A model generated the notes under the pieces. It made no database searches. It saw only the letters and a program-made list of their open reading frames with translations, and was not told where the DNA came from. A stretch of DNA of 64,000 bases, from positions 1 to 64,000 of the forward strand of contig JAHDPO010000035.1 in NCBI GenBank assembly GCA_018434325.1, in the 5' to 3' direction. Every line of letters begins with the position of its first letter. The stretch's first letter is position 1. This DNA comes from Clostridia bacterium. Its GTDB lineage: Bacteria; Bacillota; Peptococcia; DRI-13; UBA5745. This document shows, piece after piece, positions 27,151-35,726 of this stretch. The position numbers and the translations under genes are program-made.

Positions 27151-27615
27151 TTAATATAACTCCAATTCCTCTAAAATGCGCCTGAGTACTCGCTGGCGTT
27201 CTCCAATTAATTCCCCTAAATCACTTAGGCTTTGGGCAAATGCTTTAATGTCCTCATTGATATTTTTATTGTCAGTACAAACCTCTACGGGCAATACGCC
27301 ACCCTGTACCCCAACCCGTTCCACTGTGGGCTTTTCCGGGTCATATAAGAGTGGAAGACGGTAAGCCTCTTTGAAGTGAAGTAATGTTCTGGATAAAAAG
27401 ATGATCAAGTCAAATACTTGATGAATAGGCAGCTCCTGTGCTAAAAACAATTCGTCATCTTTATCAGTTTTCCAAATCTGTGCGGCAATCTGCATTTTTT
27501 TATTTTCTTCCAGCATAGCCGCCCCTAATGTTAAGCGTTTAATATCAGATTGATAAGCATTTCTGCCGTCTATTCGATCATAATCATTTGACATTATAAC
27601 AATCTTTTCATTCAT
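27151..27615 (-). CDS. DUF6530-like protein
   Basis: About 154 residues, no membrane segment. Features include MSNDYDRIDGRNAYQSDIKRL near the start and a helical C-terminus. I associate it with DUF6530, an uncharacterised family, from recall rather than a search. Start at ATG 27615: it overlaps the TGA of the GIY-YIG gene as ATGA, and AAGGAGG lies 8 bases upstream. Sandwiched between GIY-YIG and MoxR-vWA genes with overlap on one side and a one-base gap on the other. Confidence 0.7.
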   Translation of the reverse strand: MNEKIVIMSNDYDRIDGRNAYQSDIKRLTLGAAMLEENKKMQIAAQIWKTDKDDELFLAQELPIHQVFDLIIFLSRTLLHFKEAYRLPLLYDPEKPTVERVGVQGGVLPVEVCTDNKNINEDIKAFAQSLSDLGELIGERQRVLRRILEELELY

Positions 27616-27956
27616 CGCCATATCCTCCTTGCATTTGGATTAGAAGCAATACACTGTTCTCTTAAGCTTTCTAATTTCGCCGTATGATCTTCGTTTGGGT
27701 CATCATATTTCAACATTTCGATAACTGATAGTTCGAATCCTGACAGACCATATTTATTCCAAAGTTCCTGTAACTGTTTATTGGGGTGCCAGTCGGCTGA
27801 CAATTTTATATTGGTACTGTTAAAGTCCGCTTTTGTATCTTTAGAAATGCCTAAGAATACTTCGCCGGTTTCTCTACAGCAGTATGAAATTACACCCATT
27901 TCCGGGCGTCTGTTTTTATAGGCTTCTAAGAGTTCTTTTTTTCTTTTTATATCCAT
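27612..27956 (-). CDS. GIY-YIG-like small protein
   Basis: About 114 residues. PEMGVISYCCRETGEVFLGISKDTKADFNSTNIKLSADWHP fits a diverged GIY-YIG fold: GVISY in place of GIY, GI-S in place of YIG, with an Asn and a conserved HPNKQLQELWNKYG segment and ELSVIEML strand. The catalytic Arg of true nucleases is not evident, so nuclease activity is uncertain. First gene of the leftward operon. Start at ATG 27956 with GAGGTG upstream; an in-frame GTG at 27965 falls inside that site. Confidence 0.7.
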   Translation of the reverse strand: MDIKRKKELLEAYKNRRPEMGVISYCCRETGEVFLGISKDTKADFNSTNIKLSADWHPNKQLQELWNKYGLSGFELSVIEMLKYDDPNEDHTAKLESLREQCIASNPNARRIWR

Positions 27957-27998
27957 CGTTTTCACCTCGACTCAAGTATAAACCCAATATACTTAAAA

Positions 27999-28040
27999 AA
28001 TAATCCACGCTCCGTAGACCAAACGGAAGCGTGGATTATT
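27999..28040. promoter_or_regulatory. Strong hairpin in divergent intergenic region
   Basis: AATAATCCACGCTCCGT (27999-28015) pairs with ACGGAAGCGTGGATTATT (28023-28040) with one bulged A. T-runs flank both sides, so it would act as a terminator in either direction. Since genes diverge here, it does not follow any gene; it may block read-through between the two units or act as a leader element of the leftward operon. Confidence 0.6.
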
Positions 28041-28179
28041 TTTTTATTGTTATTTTATAATTTCCCTTACCAAAAGCGATTTCTATGTAGTACTTTATTT
28101 CATGCGAACAGGCTTGTCATTATTCGCTATTCCGTATATAATTGCTGTATTGTGATTTGGTGAAAGGATGATGAGTGAT

Positions 28180-28380
28180 ATGGATTATATTTCAGTGAAA
28201 GATGCCTCTGAAAAATGGGGAATATCCGAACGGCGTATTCAAAAACTGTGTGAAGAAAACCGACTTAAAGGCACTTTGAAATTTGGTCGGGCATGGATGA
28301 TACCCAATGATGCTGAAAAACCCATCGACAAACGCCGAAAAGCAAATAGTCAACAGGATGCTATCCACTGCCTTATCTAA
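28180..28380 (+). CDS. Excisionase-like helix-turn-helix protein
   Basis: 66 residues: MDYISVKDASEKWGISERRIQKLCEENRLKG with GRAWMIPNDAEKP, the winged-helix/MerR-like fold of excisionase-type DNA-binding proteins common in conjugative elements. Start chosen at ATG 28180; ATGs at 28168 and 28171 are nearer the AAAGG than is usual. First gene of the AT-rich island. Confidence 0.75.
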   Translation: MDYISVKDASEKWGISERRIQKLCEENRLKGTLKFGRAWMIPNDAEKPIDKRRKANSQQDAIHCLI

Positions 28381-28451
28381 ATCTAAAAGTGATAATAGCT
28401 ATCTAAACCTTGAATGTAAAACAAAATAAAACATCGTGACGAATAAGTATT

Positions 28452-28950
28452 ATGGAATACCTAATCGTTTATAAATCTCAAACAGGCTTTACAAAGAACT
28501 ATGCAGAGATAATGGCAACGGAAATCGGCTGCAAAGTAATACCCTTTTGTGAAATGACAGACGCTATACTTTCCGGCTGTAATGCGGTTATCTTCGGCAG
28601 TAGAATTCATGCGGGAAAAGTAGATGGACTAAAAAAAGCAATGGGGACTTTTCCAAAAAAACACAGTGAAAAGTATTACAGTATTCGCAACGGGCGGAAC
28701 TCCAAACGCTGCTGAAAAAGAGATTGATGCGGTGTGGAAAAACAGCTTATCTGAAGATGAGCTTAAGACAATCCCCCACTTTTATATGCAAGCCGGTATC
28801 TGTTATGAGAAAATGTCAGTACCTGACTGTTTGATTATGAAAGCGGCAGCTTCATTTTTAAGTAAAAAGGATAATAAGAGCGCATATGATACGGGTTTTG
28901 AGCAGGCAATCAAAAATTCCGCGGAATACAATATGCCTGTAAAGGAATGA
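28452..28950 (+). pseudogene. Flavodoxin-domain gene with a frameshift
   Basis: The N-terminal part (MEYLIVYKSQTGFTKNYAEI, the FMN phosphate loop, with GSRIHAGKVDGLKK) and the C-terminal part (VTVFATGG-like stretch TVFATGGTPNAAEKEIDAVW to NMPVKE) lie in different frames. The switch falls near 28670-28685, in a run of A residues and a repeated TA, and needs one extra base. Both halves are otherwise intact, so it is either a recent mutation or a sequence error. It is followed 4 bases later by the AraC gene. Confidence 0.8.
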
Positions 28951-28954
28951 ATAT

Positions 28955-29788
28955 ATGGAAAAAAAAGAGCTTGTTAATCAAATCATCGACTATATCATGC
29001 AGCATTTAGACGAGGACTTATCGCTTGATACGGTAGCTGCAAAGTTTTATATATCAAAATATCACTTTAGCCGAATCTTCAAAGAAGAAACAGGCAAAAG
29101 CCTTTATGCGTTTGTGAAACGCTGTAAGGTTGACCAAAGTGCCATTGATATGAAGCTAAAGCCAACGAAAGCAATTACAGACATTGGCTTAGATTATGGG
29201 TACAGCTCTTCCAACTATAGCTCCGTATTCAGAAAGCACCACGACACTTCCCCTACGATGTTTCGGCAATCCATACCGACACAAAGTATGGCTGTTCCTT
29301 TTACCCCGGAGCGAGTCGTTCATTTCAAAACCGCAGAGGAATATGGTGCTAAAATTGAAATTAAAGAGCTTGATGGCTTTTTTGTGCTGTATGAACGGTT
29401 TATTGGAAACTATGTAGATATTGAAAAAAACTGGTATCTGTTTTTGGATAAATACGAAGCGTTTTTACATGAGAAAACGCTTCTGATAGAACGCTTTTTT
29501 AACGACCCGGCAATCACAAGCTCGTCACAGTGTATTTGTGATATTTGCATGACAGTACCACAAGATTGCGGCTTGGAGAATGTAATGTGGCTGAAAGGCG
29601 GCAAATGGATTGTGTATCAGTTTGACGGAGAAATTAAGGACATTTTTGAAACGCTGCAAGGGATTTTCAGCGTTTGGCTGCCAAAGAGCGGTTACAGCAT
29701 GGCACAGCGGCATGGATTAAATATCTATCACAGCATTGACCGTGACAATCATCGTGTTGTGATGGATTTGTGTATTCCGATTGAATAA
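28955..29788 (+). CDS. AraC regulator with GyrI-like effector domain
   Basis: 277 residues. Residues 1-105 hold the two AraC helix-turn-helices (LSLDTVAAKFYISKYHFSRIFKEETG ... ITDIGLDYGYSSSNYSSVFRKH). Residues about 120-277 are a GyrI/Rob-like small-molecule-binding domain. AAAGGA before the ATG. Located directly after the flavodoxin gene, which it may regulate together with the following DUF1062 and DUF6144 genes. Confidence 0.88.
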   Translation: MEKKELVNQIIDYIMQHLDEDLSLDTVAAKFYISKYHFSRIFKEETGKSLYAFVKRCKVDQSAIDMKLKPTKAITDIGLDYGYSSSNYSSVFRKHHDTSPTMFRQSIPTQSMAVPFTPERVVHFKTAEEYGAKIEIKELDGFFVLYERFIGNYVDIEKNWYLFLDKYEAFLHEKTLLIERFFNDPAITSSSQCICDICMTVPQDCGLENVMWLKGGKWIVYQFDGEIKDIFETLQGIFSVWLPKSGYSMAQRHGLNIYHSIDRDNHRVVMDLCIPIE

Positions 29789-29878
29789 GAGCAAGAATTC
29801 AGAAGTCAGCAAGATGACTTTCTTTCTATAATCAGAAGTGTATAAAAACACTTTGATGTAGAAGGGAGGTCATTTTTT

Positions 29879-30451
29879 ATGCCGTTAAACGAAGGATCAG
29901 AGCCTGTTATTTGGGATATACAATATGGCTCGCCGCCGACTGTATTGCGGCATTGTAAAAAATGCGGAAGAAAAAGTGAGTATGTTAGCTCTGGGGAATT
30001 CCGTGTCAATGCACAACAAAAAAACCTTGACATTTGGCTCATTTACAAATGCTCACACTGCAATACAACATGGAACAGCACAATTTATTCTCGTGTTCCT
30101 CCGCAACGACTTGGGGTAGCCTTGCTTGAGAGGTTTCACCGAAACGATGAGGATTTAGCCATGCAATATGCGATGTATATTCCCCTTTTACAGAGAAATG
30201 GTGCAGAAACTATCCTGCCGGACTATCAGATTATTGGGGAAGATGTTTCCTTAGAAAAGGCAGTCACCATAAAAATTCAAAGTAAATATCTTTTGCCGCT
30301 GAAAATATCGTCTGTTTTACGCAGGAAACTTGGCGTTTCACAGCGTGAATTTGACGAACTTCTTTCAAACAGCAGAATTAAAAGCAATACAGAACAAGAT
30401 TTGAGAAAATGCAAGTTGTCAGCAGACACGCTCATTGCTATTTCTCAGTAA
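29879..30451 (+). CDS. DUF1062 protein
   Basis: 190 residues. An N-terminal zinc-ribbon-like pair (RHCKKCGRK ... YKCSHCNTTW) and a C-terminal DUF1062-type region (LLPLKISSVLRRKLGVSQREFDELLSN), which resembles an S4-like RNA-binding helix pair. GGGAGG before the ATG. The function is unknown in the family. Lies in the same rightward set as AraC and DUF6144. Confidence 0.75.
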   Translation: MPLNEGSEPVIWDIQYGSPPTVLRHCKKCGRKSEYVSSGEFRVNAQQKNLDIWLIYKCSHCNTTWNSTIYSRVPPQRLGVALLERFHRNDEDLAMQYAMYIPLLQRNGAETILPDYQIIGEDVSLEKAVTIKIQSKYLLPLKISSVLRRKLGVSQREFDELLSNSRIKSNTEQDLRKCKLSADTLIAISQ

Positions 30452-30480
30452 CTAGATAAGTTGAACGTAAGGAGAAAACA

Positions 30481-31014
30481 ATGTTTGATATTAGAAAAAT
30501 TCAAGAGAATGTGATTTACGAAGCTGTCAAAGCGGAAAGCAATGCAGATACAGCCAAGGAAGTGGTATACGGTGGAGAACTCTCGGAAAACACCGAAAGC
30601 AATCCGAATTGGGTAAAATCTGCCATGCACCGATTAGAAAGCAAATTTGAAACCGAAACCGTCAAAAAAATTCGGATGGGCTGCCAATGTGGTTATGGAA
30701 TGGATGAAAAACTTGCACTGGTAAAGGAGCTGATGTCAGCCGCTACAAATATCGAAGAATTTACAAGTTCGGAGAAAGCAAGGGCGGCGGGGCTTTTCTG
30801 TAAAGACGGTGAGCTTTTTTTGCAATTTAACTTTTGCCCCTGTCCCATGCTTGCCGAAGTAGACAGATTAGAAACAAACACATGGTGCCAGTGTACGACC
30901 GGTTATAGCAAAGTTCTTTTTGAAAAGGCGTTTGCTTGTACTGTGGATGTGGAGCTGCTAAAAAGCATCAAGATGGGCAATGATGTATGTCTGATGAAAA
31001 TTATGCTTCCATAA
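30481..31014 (+). CDS. DUF6144-like cysteine-rich protein
   Basis: 177 residues with three Cys pairs: MGCQCGYGMD, NFCPCPMLAE and NTWCQCTTGYS, suggesting metal binding. The family name is from recall; function is not known. AAGGAG before the ATG, 30 bases after the DUF1062 gene. Confidence 0.65.
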   Translation: MFDIRKIQENVIYEAVKAESNADTAKEVVYGGELSENTESNPNWVKSAMHRLESKFETETVKKIRMGCQCGYGMDEKLALVKELMSAATNIEEFTSSEKARAAGLFCKDGELFLQFNFCPCPMLAEVDRLETNTWCQCTTGYSKVLFEKAFACTVDVELLKSIKMGNDVCLMKIMLP

Positions 31015-31056
31015 CCCTGTCTGGCAATAAAGCGGGAGGGAAAGGTAATCTCTGAC

Positions 31057-32418
31057 GTGAAAACTAAAATCGGTACTTATGCAGAACTCGGTGGTGCAGC
31101 AGACAAACTCCGCCGCAAGGGTTTTATGAAAAATTGGGATTCAATCAATGCGGCAAAAATGAGATTTTTTGAGCAGACAATGAACGGACGAAAGGAAAAG
31201 GCTCGTCAAGGTGGTTGGAATGGTGGATTTGCTCCCTATGGATATTATCTAAAAGATAAACAGCTTTACATTCAAGAGGAAGAAGCTGATGCGATACGCA
31301 TTATTTTCGATAAATTTGTGAATGGCAATATGGGGTTTAATAAAATCGCCAACTATCTCAACTTGCAGGGCATCAAAAAGATAAAACGTGATAACGGAAC
31401 ACTAACACAATGGAGTGCCCATTTTATACGATTGATAATCGACAATCCTGTGTACATGGGAAAAATTGCTTTTGGCAGACGCACAAAAGAAAACATCAAA
31501 GGCACTAAAAACGAATATCACCAAGTACACCAAGATGATTACATTCTCGCTGACGGTCAGCACGAAGCAATTATAAGCGAGGAATTGTGGAATAAAGCTC
31601 ACGAAAAGCGAGAAATAACAGGTGTAAAATCCCCATCGAAAATAGGTCGGGATAGAGCACATCTGTTAAGCGGCATTTTGAAATGCCCTAAATGCGGCGG
31701 ACCGATGTATACCAATAAACACGCATGGACGAACAAGGACGGTACCTATAAAGAGATTTACTATTATGTGTGCAGTAAGGCTCGAACAGCAAGAGGAAAA
31801 AGCTGTGACTATAAAGCGATGCTCAAGAAAACAGATATAGAGCCGCTTGTCATTGAAGCTATTAGGGAGCTTATTCAGAATGAAGATTTTGCAGCCGAAA
31901 TAAAATCAAAGATAGGCAAGCAAATTGACACTTCTACCCTCGACAGAGAGCTTAAAAACTATGAAGTCAAAGAAGTCAAACTTCGGGAAGTAGACTTAAA
32001 TAAAACTCGCCTTGAAAATGAAATTGACAGCTTGCCGGAGGATACCCGTTTTAGAGAACGCAAGCTCCATGATATGACCCTCCGCCTTGATGGACTGTAC
32101 GACGTTATTGTTGAGCTTGAAGAAAAAATTGAAGATGTAAAGCTCCGCCGCAAGGCAGTCGAGCAGGATGCCATTACCTTAGAGAACATCTACACTCTAC
32201 TGGCAAACTTTGAAAAGGTGTATGACAAAATCAGCGATGAAGAAAGAGAATCCCTAATTTCTTCGTTAATCAAAGAAATAGAGATTTTCCCATGTGATGA
32301 CTCAGAGCTGCCCCTAAAGTCTATTTTATTCAATTTTCCGGTTTATAAGGACGGTGGAGATGTTTACGAATTTTTGTGGGACAATAGCACCACACACTCA
32401 ACATGGCTTGTTTCTTGA
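31057..32418 (+). pseudogene. Large serine recombinase lacking the catalytic domain
   Basis: 453 residues that match only the recombinase and zinc-ribbon parts of a large serine recombinase: KARQGGWNGGFAPYGYYL, the linker YMGKIAFGRRTKE, LLSGILKCPKCGGPMYTNKH and a coiled coil (about 295-400). The N-terminal resolvase domain with the nucleophilic Ser (about 140 residues) is replaced by an unrelated stretch, VKTKIGTYAELGGAADKLRR. It has a GTG start behind GGGAGGG, so a truncated DNA-binding product may still be made. Probably a deletion remnant. It stops 34 bases before the proposed attachment site of the next element. Confidence 0.78.
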
Positions 32419-32451
32419 ACTAAACTCATTTCCTGTCATCTACTATCATTT

Positions 32452-32473
32452 TAAAATCCTTGAAACCATTGAT
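32452..32473. other. Candidate attL core
   Basis: TAAAATCCTT-N6-ATTGAT here matches TAAAATCCTT-N6-ATTGAT at 46102-46123, beside the rlmD stop codon. The N6 differs. Similarity over 22 bases at both ends, with repeats for integrase binding just inside, fits attachment sites, but the identity is short. Confidence 0.45.
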
Positions 32474-32550
32474 AATTCAACATTGAAATGATATGAATTT
32501 CCTAATTATCATTTTATATCATTTACCATGACAAGGTTTTTCTTGATCAG

Positions 32551-32585
32551 TGGTGGCAGCAGGGTGGCATTGCCACCTTATGTTA
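32551..32585. repeat. Left-end integrase arm-type repeats
   Basis: TGGTGGCA-gca-GGGTGGCA (32551-32569) followed by TTGCCACC, which forms a GGTGGCA-T-TGCCACC dyad. The same pair with the same 3-base gap occurs at 46063-46081. Repeated short motifs placed just inside both ends are typical of tyrosine-integrase arm sites. Confidence 0.55.
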
Positions 32586-32621
32586 TAACTTCAGCAATTT
32601 ATATACTTAAGATATATTACT

Positions 32622-33557
32622 TTATAACTCTATTAGTTCAAACGCGTAATTATCTTTTCTCATTACATGTTTGAAGCAAGGGACATTATTTATATTTGCA
32701 ATTTGAATAATTTTATTTTTATCTTCATCACTTACATCTTTTCCAAGAATAATTTTCTTTGGGATTGGTAAGTTTACCGCTTGGCTCGTTTTTTGAGATT
32801 CAGCAAGCAGCAGAAGTCTCCATTCATGTTCATATGACCATTGAGTTGATTTTCTTGTTAATGAATCAATGTAGAAAGAATTGTTTAGTTTTCCCCCATT
32901 AAAGAAAGAGTCATCCACTTCTAGGATTTCATCCGTATACCTAACTGGTAACAATAAATCCGTCAAATCATTTTTTAATTCTTTGATATTATAACCTATG
33001 CAGAACCCTGTATAATCTGCGGAATAATGAGACCACATCGGTGGTGAATCATTAACATCAGAAAAGCTACATATCCTATGTAATTTATCATTCTCAATCT
33101 TTAAATCCTCTTGAAATTTCTGTAACTCAACTTGAACCTTTTCATCTGCAATACTCCATATGTCTTTATACGATTCCATTTCATGCTCGTATACACCTAT
33201 GCATTTCGCAAATTCAATTTTAAAGCTATCCTGGTCAGTGAAGTCATCAACGCTTATTGCTAACCTTAAACCAGTTCGCTTGTAAAAGAGATTAATAAAA
33301 GTTTGATATAACACTTTCCATCTTTTTTTAAAGTCTACATAAAGCGAACCTTCATAAGGATCATTCAGACATGATGGTGCGGAAGCATATAGAATGTTAT
33401 TCTTTAATGCGTCCAAATGAGCATCTGAAGCTGTTCTGTACTTATACACTATGTCAGGCATGTTTACAAACTTTAATTTAGTAGCTTTGATGGTAGCTTC
33501 ATCACTATTTATTGTTTTAAACAGTAGATCATTAAATTCTTCTATCCATTCATCCAT
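32622..33557 (-). CDS. DUF2971 protein
   Basis: 311 residues, soluble. The DUF2971 signature is visible: VYKYRTASDAHLDALKNNILYASAP, LNDPYEG, ICSFSDVNDSPPMWSHYSADYTGFCIGY and QWSYEHEWRLL. Family members recur in prophages and defence islands, but no activity is established. It is the last leftward gene of the element, next to the proposed left end. Its product contains no obvious catalytic motif that I can name. Confidence 0.85.
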   Translation of the reverse strand: MDEWIEEFNDLLFKTINSDEATIKATKLKFVNMPDIVYKYRTASDAHLDALKNNILYASAPSCLNDPYEGSLYVDFKKRWKVLYQTFINLFYKRTGLRLAISVDDFTDQDSFKIEFAKCIGVYEHEMESYKDIWSIADEKVQVELQKFQEDLKIENDKLHRICSFSDVNDSPPMWSHYSADYTGFCIGYNIKELKNDLTDLLLPVRYTDEILEVDDSFFNGGKLNNSFYIDSLTRKSTQWSYEHEWRLLLLAESQKTSQAVNLPIPKKIILGKDVSDEDKNKIIQIANINNVPCFKHVMRKDNYAFELIEL

Positions 33558-33587
33558 ACGCTTTTATTAAGACAATCCTTTCTGAAA

Positions 33588-34559
33588 TTACAACATGTCA
33601 TAGAATGTTTTTTCGCTAATTACAATCAGATCATGACCTTTTAAAATAAGTTCTTCAGCTTTCTTCTGTTTATTTGACTTACCATCCTTTATTGAAGAGC
33701 AATAATCATTATTTCCAAGAACCAGGATGTTTGTGTTTTTAGTTACTGAATCAGAAGGGATCCCCCCAAGGTTTGTCACAATCTGCAATGCTTCTTTTCT
33801 TTGGAATTTTTCCAGAGTACCAGTGAAGCAAACCGCCATTCCATAAATCGGATGACTACTATCAAATTCTTCAGTTTCAGGCTTGAAGTCAGCTAGGTCA
33901 AAACTTTTTCCATGTGAAGATTTTAGAAGTGCAGTGAGGTCAATGCAGTTTTCATTGCAATGATTTCTCATATACTCATAGACCTTTTGTGTAATTTCAC
34001 AATCTGCTGTTGCTCTATGCTGCACATCTACTGATATTTCAAACTCATTTGCCAGGTCAATTAATCTATGCCTTATATCCTTGAACAATCTTCTACTGAT
34101 CCGCATAGTGTCAATGAAGTCATTAGAAAATGGCTTATTCAGGCAGGATGCACAGTTGTCATATATGAAGTTAACATCAAAGTTAGCATTGTGAGCAATG
34201 ATGACCGAATCACCCAAGAAATTTATCAATTCAGGTAGCACCTTTTCAATTTTCGGTGCATCCTTTACCATTTCATTTGTGATTCCAGTCAATTCTGTTA
34301 TGTATTCATCTATTATGTTTTCGGGTTTCACCAATGTTGTAAACTCTGAAATCTTTTCACCATTGGAATATTTTATTGCTGCAATTTCAATTATTTCATC
34401 AAAAGCTGGATCAAGTCCTGTTGTTTCCAAGTCAAGAACAACATATTCATCAACGAATGCAAGTTGGCTTTTCCCTTTGCTTTCCCTTATTGTCTTCGGT
34501 ATTCCACCGATAGACACCCCATTTTCTAAATCAAAGGATATTGTGATTCCTAATGACAT
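33588..34559 (-). CDS. DEDD 3'-5' exonuclease with C-terminal BRCT domain
   Basis: 323 residues. Exonuclease motifs: Exo I VVLDLETTGLD, Exo II AHNANFDVNF and Exo III HRATADCE with the catalytic His and Asp. The C-terminal 90 residues form a BRCT domain (GMAVCFTGTLEKFQRKEALQ ... SKNTN-like VTKNTNILVLG). This resembles DnaQ-like epsilon/PolC-type exonucleases fused to BRCT in phages. It could edit DNA ends during element or host DNA processing. A repeat motif (34592-34611) stands 33 bases before the start. Confidence 0.87.
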   Translation of the reverse strand: MSLGITISFDLENGVSIGGIPKTIRESKGKSQLAFVDEYVVLDLETTGLDPAFDEIIEIAAIKYSNGEKISEFTTLVKPENIIDEYITELTGITNEMVKDAPKIEKVLPELINFLGDSVIIAHNANFDVNFIYDNCASCLNKPFSNDFIDTMRISRRLFKDIRHRLIDLANEFEISVDVQHRATADCEITQKVYEYMRNHCNENCIDLTALLKSSHGKSFDLADFKPETEEFDSSHPIYGMAVCFTGTLEKFQRKEALQIVTNLGGIPSDSVTKNTNILVLGNNDYCSSIKDGKSNKQKKAEELILKGHDLIVISEKTFYDML

Positions 34560-34591
34560 TTGAATTCAACCCCTTTCTTGGTCTTCAGAAG

Positions 34592-34611
34592 TCATATAAT
34601 CGCCACATACA
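34592..34611 (-). promoter_or_regulatory. TCATATAA direct-repeat motif, copy 1 (degenerate)
   Basis: TCATATAA (34592-34599) with a weaker second half (CCACATAC) 11 bases later. It lies 33 bases upstream of the exonuclease-BRCT start on the minus strand, where it reads as TTATATGA. Confidence 0.5.
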
Positions 34612-34663
34612 AGATTTTTATTGGGTGGCAATACCAAAACTAATCATTATCCTATGTAAATCA

Positions 34664-35206
34664 TCACTGCAATTTGTATTCAAACGAATCTCCTCTAATT
34701 GTGATATTTCCGTTTCTTAAATTCTTATTTAAGAATTCCCTTGCATATGGTTGCAGATTATATGAAAATTCTGTGCCAAATGTACTTAAGCTTGATGACC
34801 TATAAATTATATGTTTTGCTTCTAATCCTGCCTTAAGACCATCATTATATTCTATTAAACCGCTTGTCCTAAATGATTTATTAATTGAATCATAAAAAAC
34901 ACTTATAAGTAGACCCATTTCTTCAGGACTCATATATGTTTTCATGTAATTCTTACCGATCTTATCAAAACCAAAGAATTTATTTCGGAAAAATTTAATA
35001 ATCTTGAAAATAACTATCATCATAAAATATGATGAAGTGATTATTAAGCATAGACTGATATACATTTGATATTGTAAAATCCCAGTCAATCCCAGCCTTT
35101 CAATTTGCTTTTCCGAAAGTAATGTTAGTATCAAAGATGCAATTAGTGCTATGACAGCCAATTCATTTAATTTTATCTTTTCTATAATTGATTTTAGAAT
35201 TCCCAT
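34664..35206 (-). CDS. SieB-like superinfection exclusion membrane protein
   Basis: About 180 residues. Two close hydrophobic segments (LAVIALIASLILTLL and MYISLCLIITSSYFMMIVIF) and a cytoplasmic C-terminus fit the SieB superinfection exclusion family, as does the LSEKQIERLGLTG stretch. SieB proteins block infection by related phages. Start at ATG 35206; a TTG 12 bases upstream lies too close to AAAGG. Assigned from layout and partial motif, not by a search. Confidence 0.55.
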   Translation of the reverse strand: MGILKSIIEKIKLNELAVIALIASLILTLLSEKQIERLGLTGILQYQMYISLCLIITSSYFMMIVIFKIIKFFRNKFFGFDKIGKNYMKTYMSPEEMGLLISVFYDSINKSFRTSGLIEYNDGLKAGLEAKHIIYRSSSLSTFGTEFSYNLQPYAREFLNKNLRNGNITIRGDSFEYKLQ

Positions 35207-35236
35207 TTGCACACCCAACCTTTACTGGATTTTTCA

Positions 35237-35638
35237 TCAAAATTCAAATTGATCAATTGTCATAGTTGGTTCTATGATCTTCACTGCCCCCTGGTCATCA
35301 ATTACCAGGATATGAAGCTGCACCAATTCACGAAAATATGAAGACAACATGGAACATTGCCGTTTGTACTTAACATGCTTTGGTATTGCAATTGCATATT
35401 TGTCTTCCCTTGATGTCATGCATTTTACTAATTGCCCCAGACATGTATTAAAATCAGTTCCAATGGCTTCTGTAATTCCTTTAGCTTCCACAACCCATCT
35501 ATCTGACCCCTTAACTGCAATTAGGTCAACCTGACCATCCTTTTCAACTTCATATCCTTGTTGTTCAAAGTATTCTTCAATGGATGCCTGGACAAATGCT
35601 TCATAAGGAAAGACCTTTTCTTTTTTGAAATACTTCAC
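35237..35638 (-). CDS. PD-(D/E)XK-like nuclease protein
   Basis: About 133 residues. GQVDLIAVKGSDRWVVEAKG gives the D-x(n)-ExK core of the restriction-endonuclease fold, and DFNTCLGQLVKCM follows as the supporting helix with a Gln. Upstream is FVQASIEEYFEQQGYEVEKD, an N-terminal helix usual in Mrr/NERD-like proteins. Start at GTG 35638, with GGGGTGG five bases before; an in-frame GTG at 35647 is too close. Whether it cuts DNA or binds it is unknown. A motif (35683-35701) stands 45 bases before the start. Confidence 0.7.
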   Translation of the reverse strand: MKYFKKEKVFPYEAFVQASIEEYFEQQGYEVEKDGQVDLIAVKGSDRWVVEAKGITEAIGTDFNTCLGQLVKCMTSREDKYAIAIPKHVKYKRQCSMLSSYFRELVQLHILVIDDQGAVKIIEPTMTIDQFEF

Positions 35639-35682
35639 GTTCACCACCCCAATATTGACCCTTTTATTTTAGGCTTCAGACC

Positions 35683-35701
35683 TCATATAAACGTCATATA
35701 A
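35683..35701 (-). promoter_or_regulatory. TCATATAA direct-repeat motif, copy 2
   Basis: Two perfect TCATATAA (35683-35690, 35694-35701), 11 bases apart. A TAAAAT box follows about 11 bases downstream on the minus strand. It sits between the membrane coiled-coil gene and the nuclease gene. Confidence 0.6.
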
Positions 35702-35726
35702 CTTATTTCATTGGTTATTCCATAAA

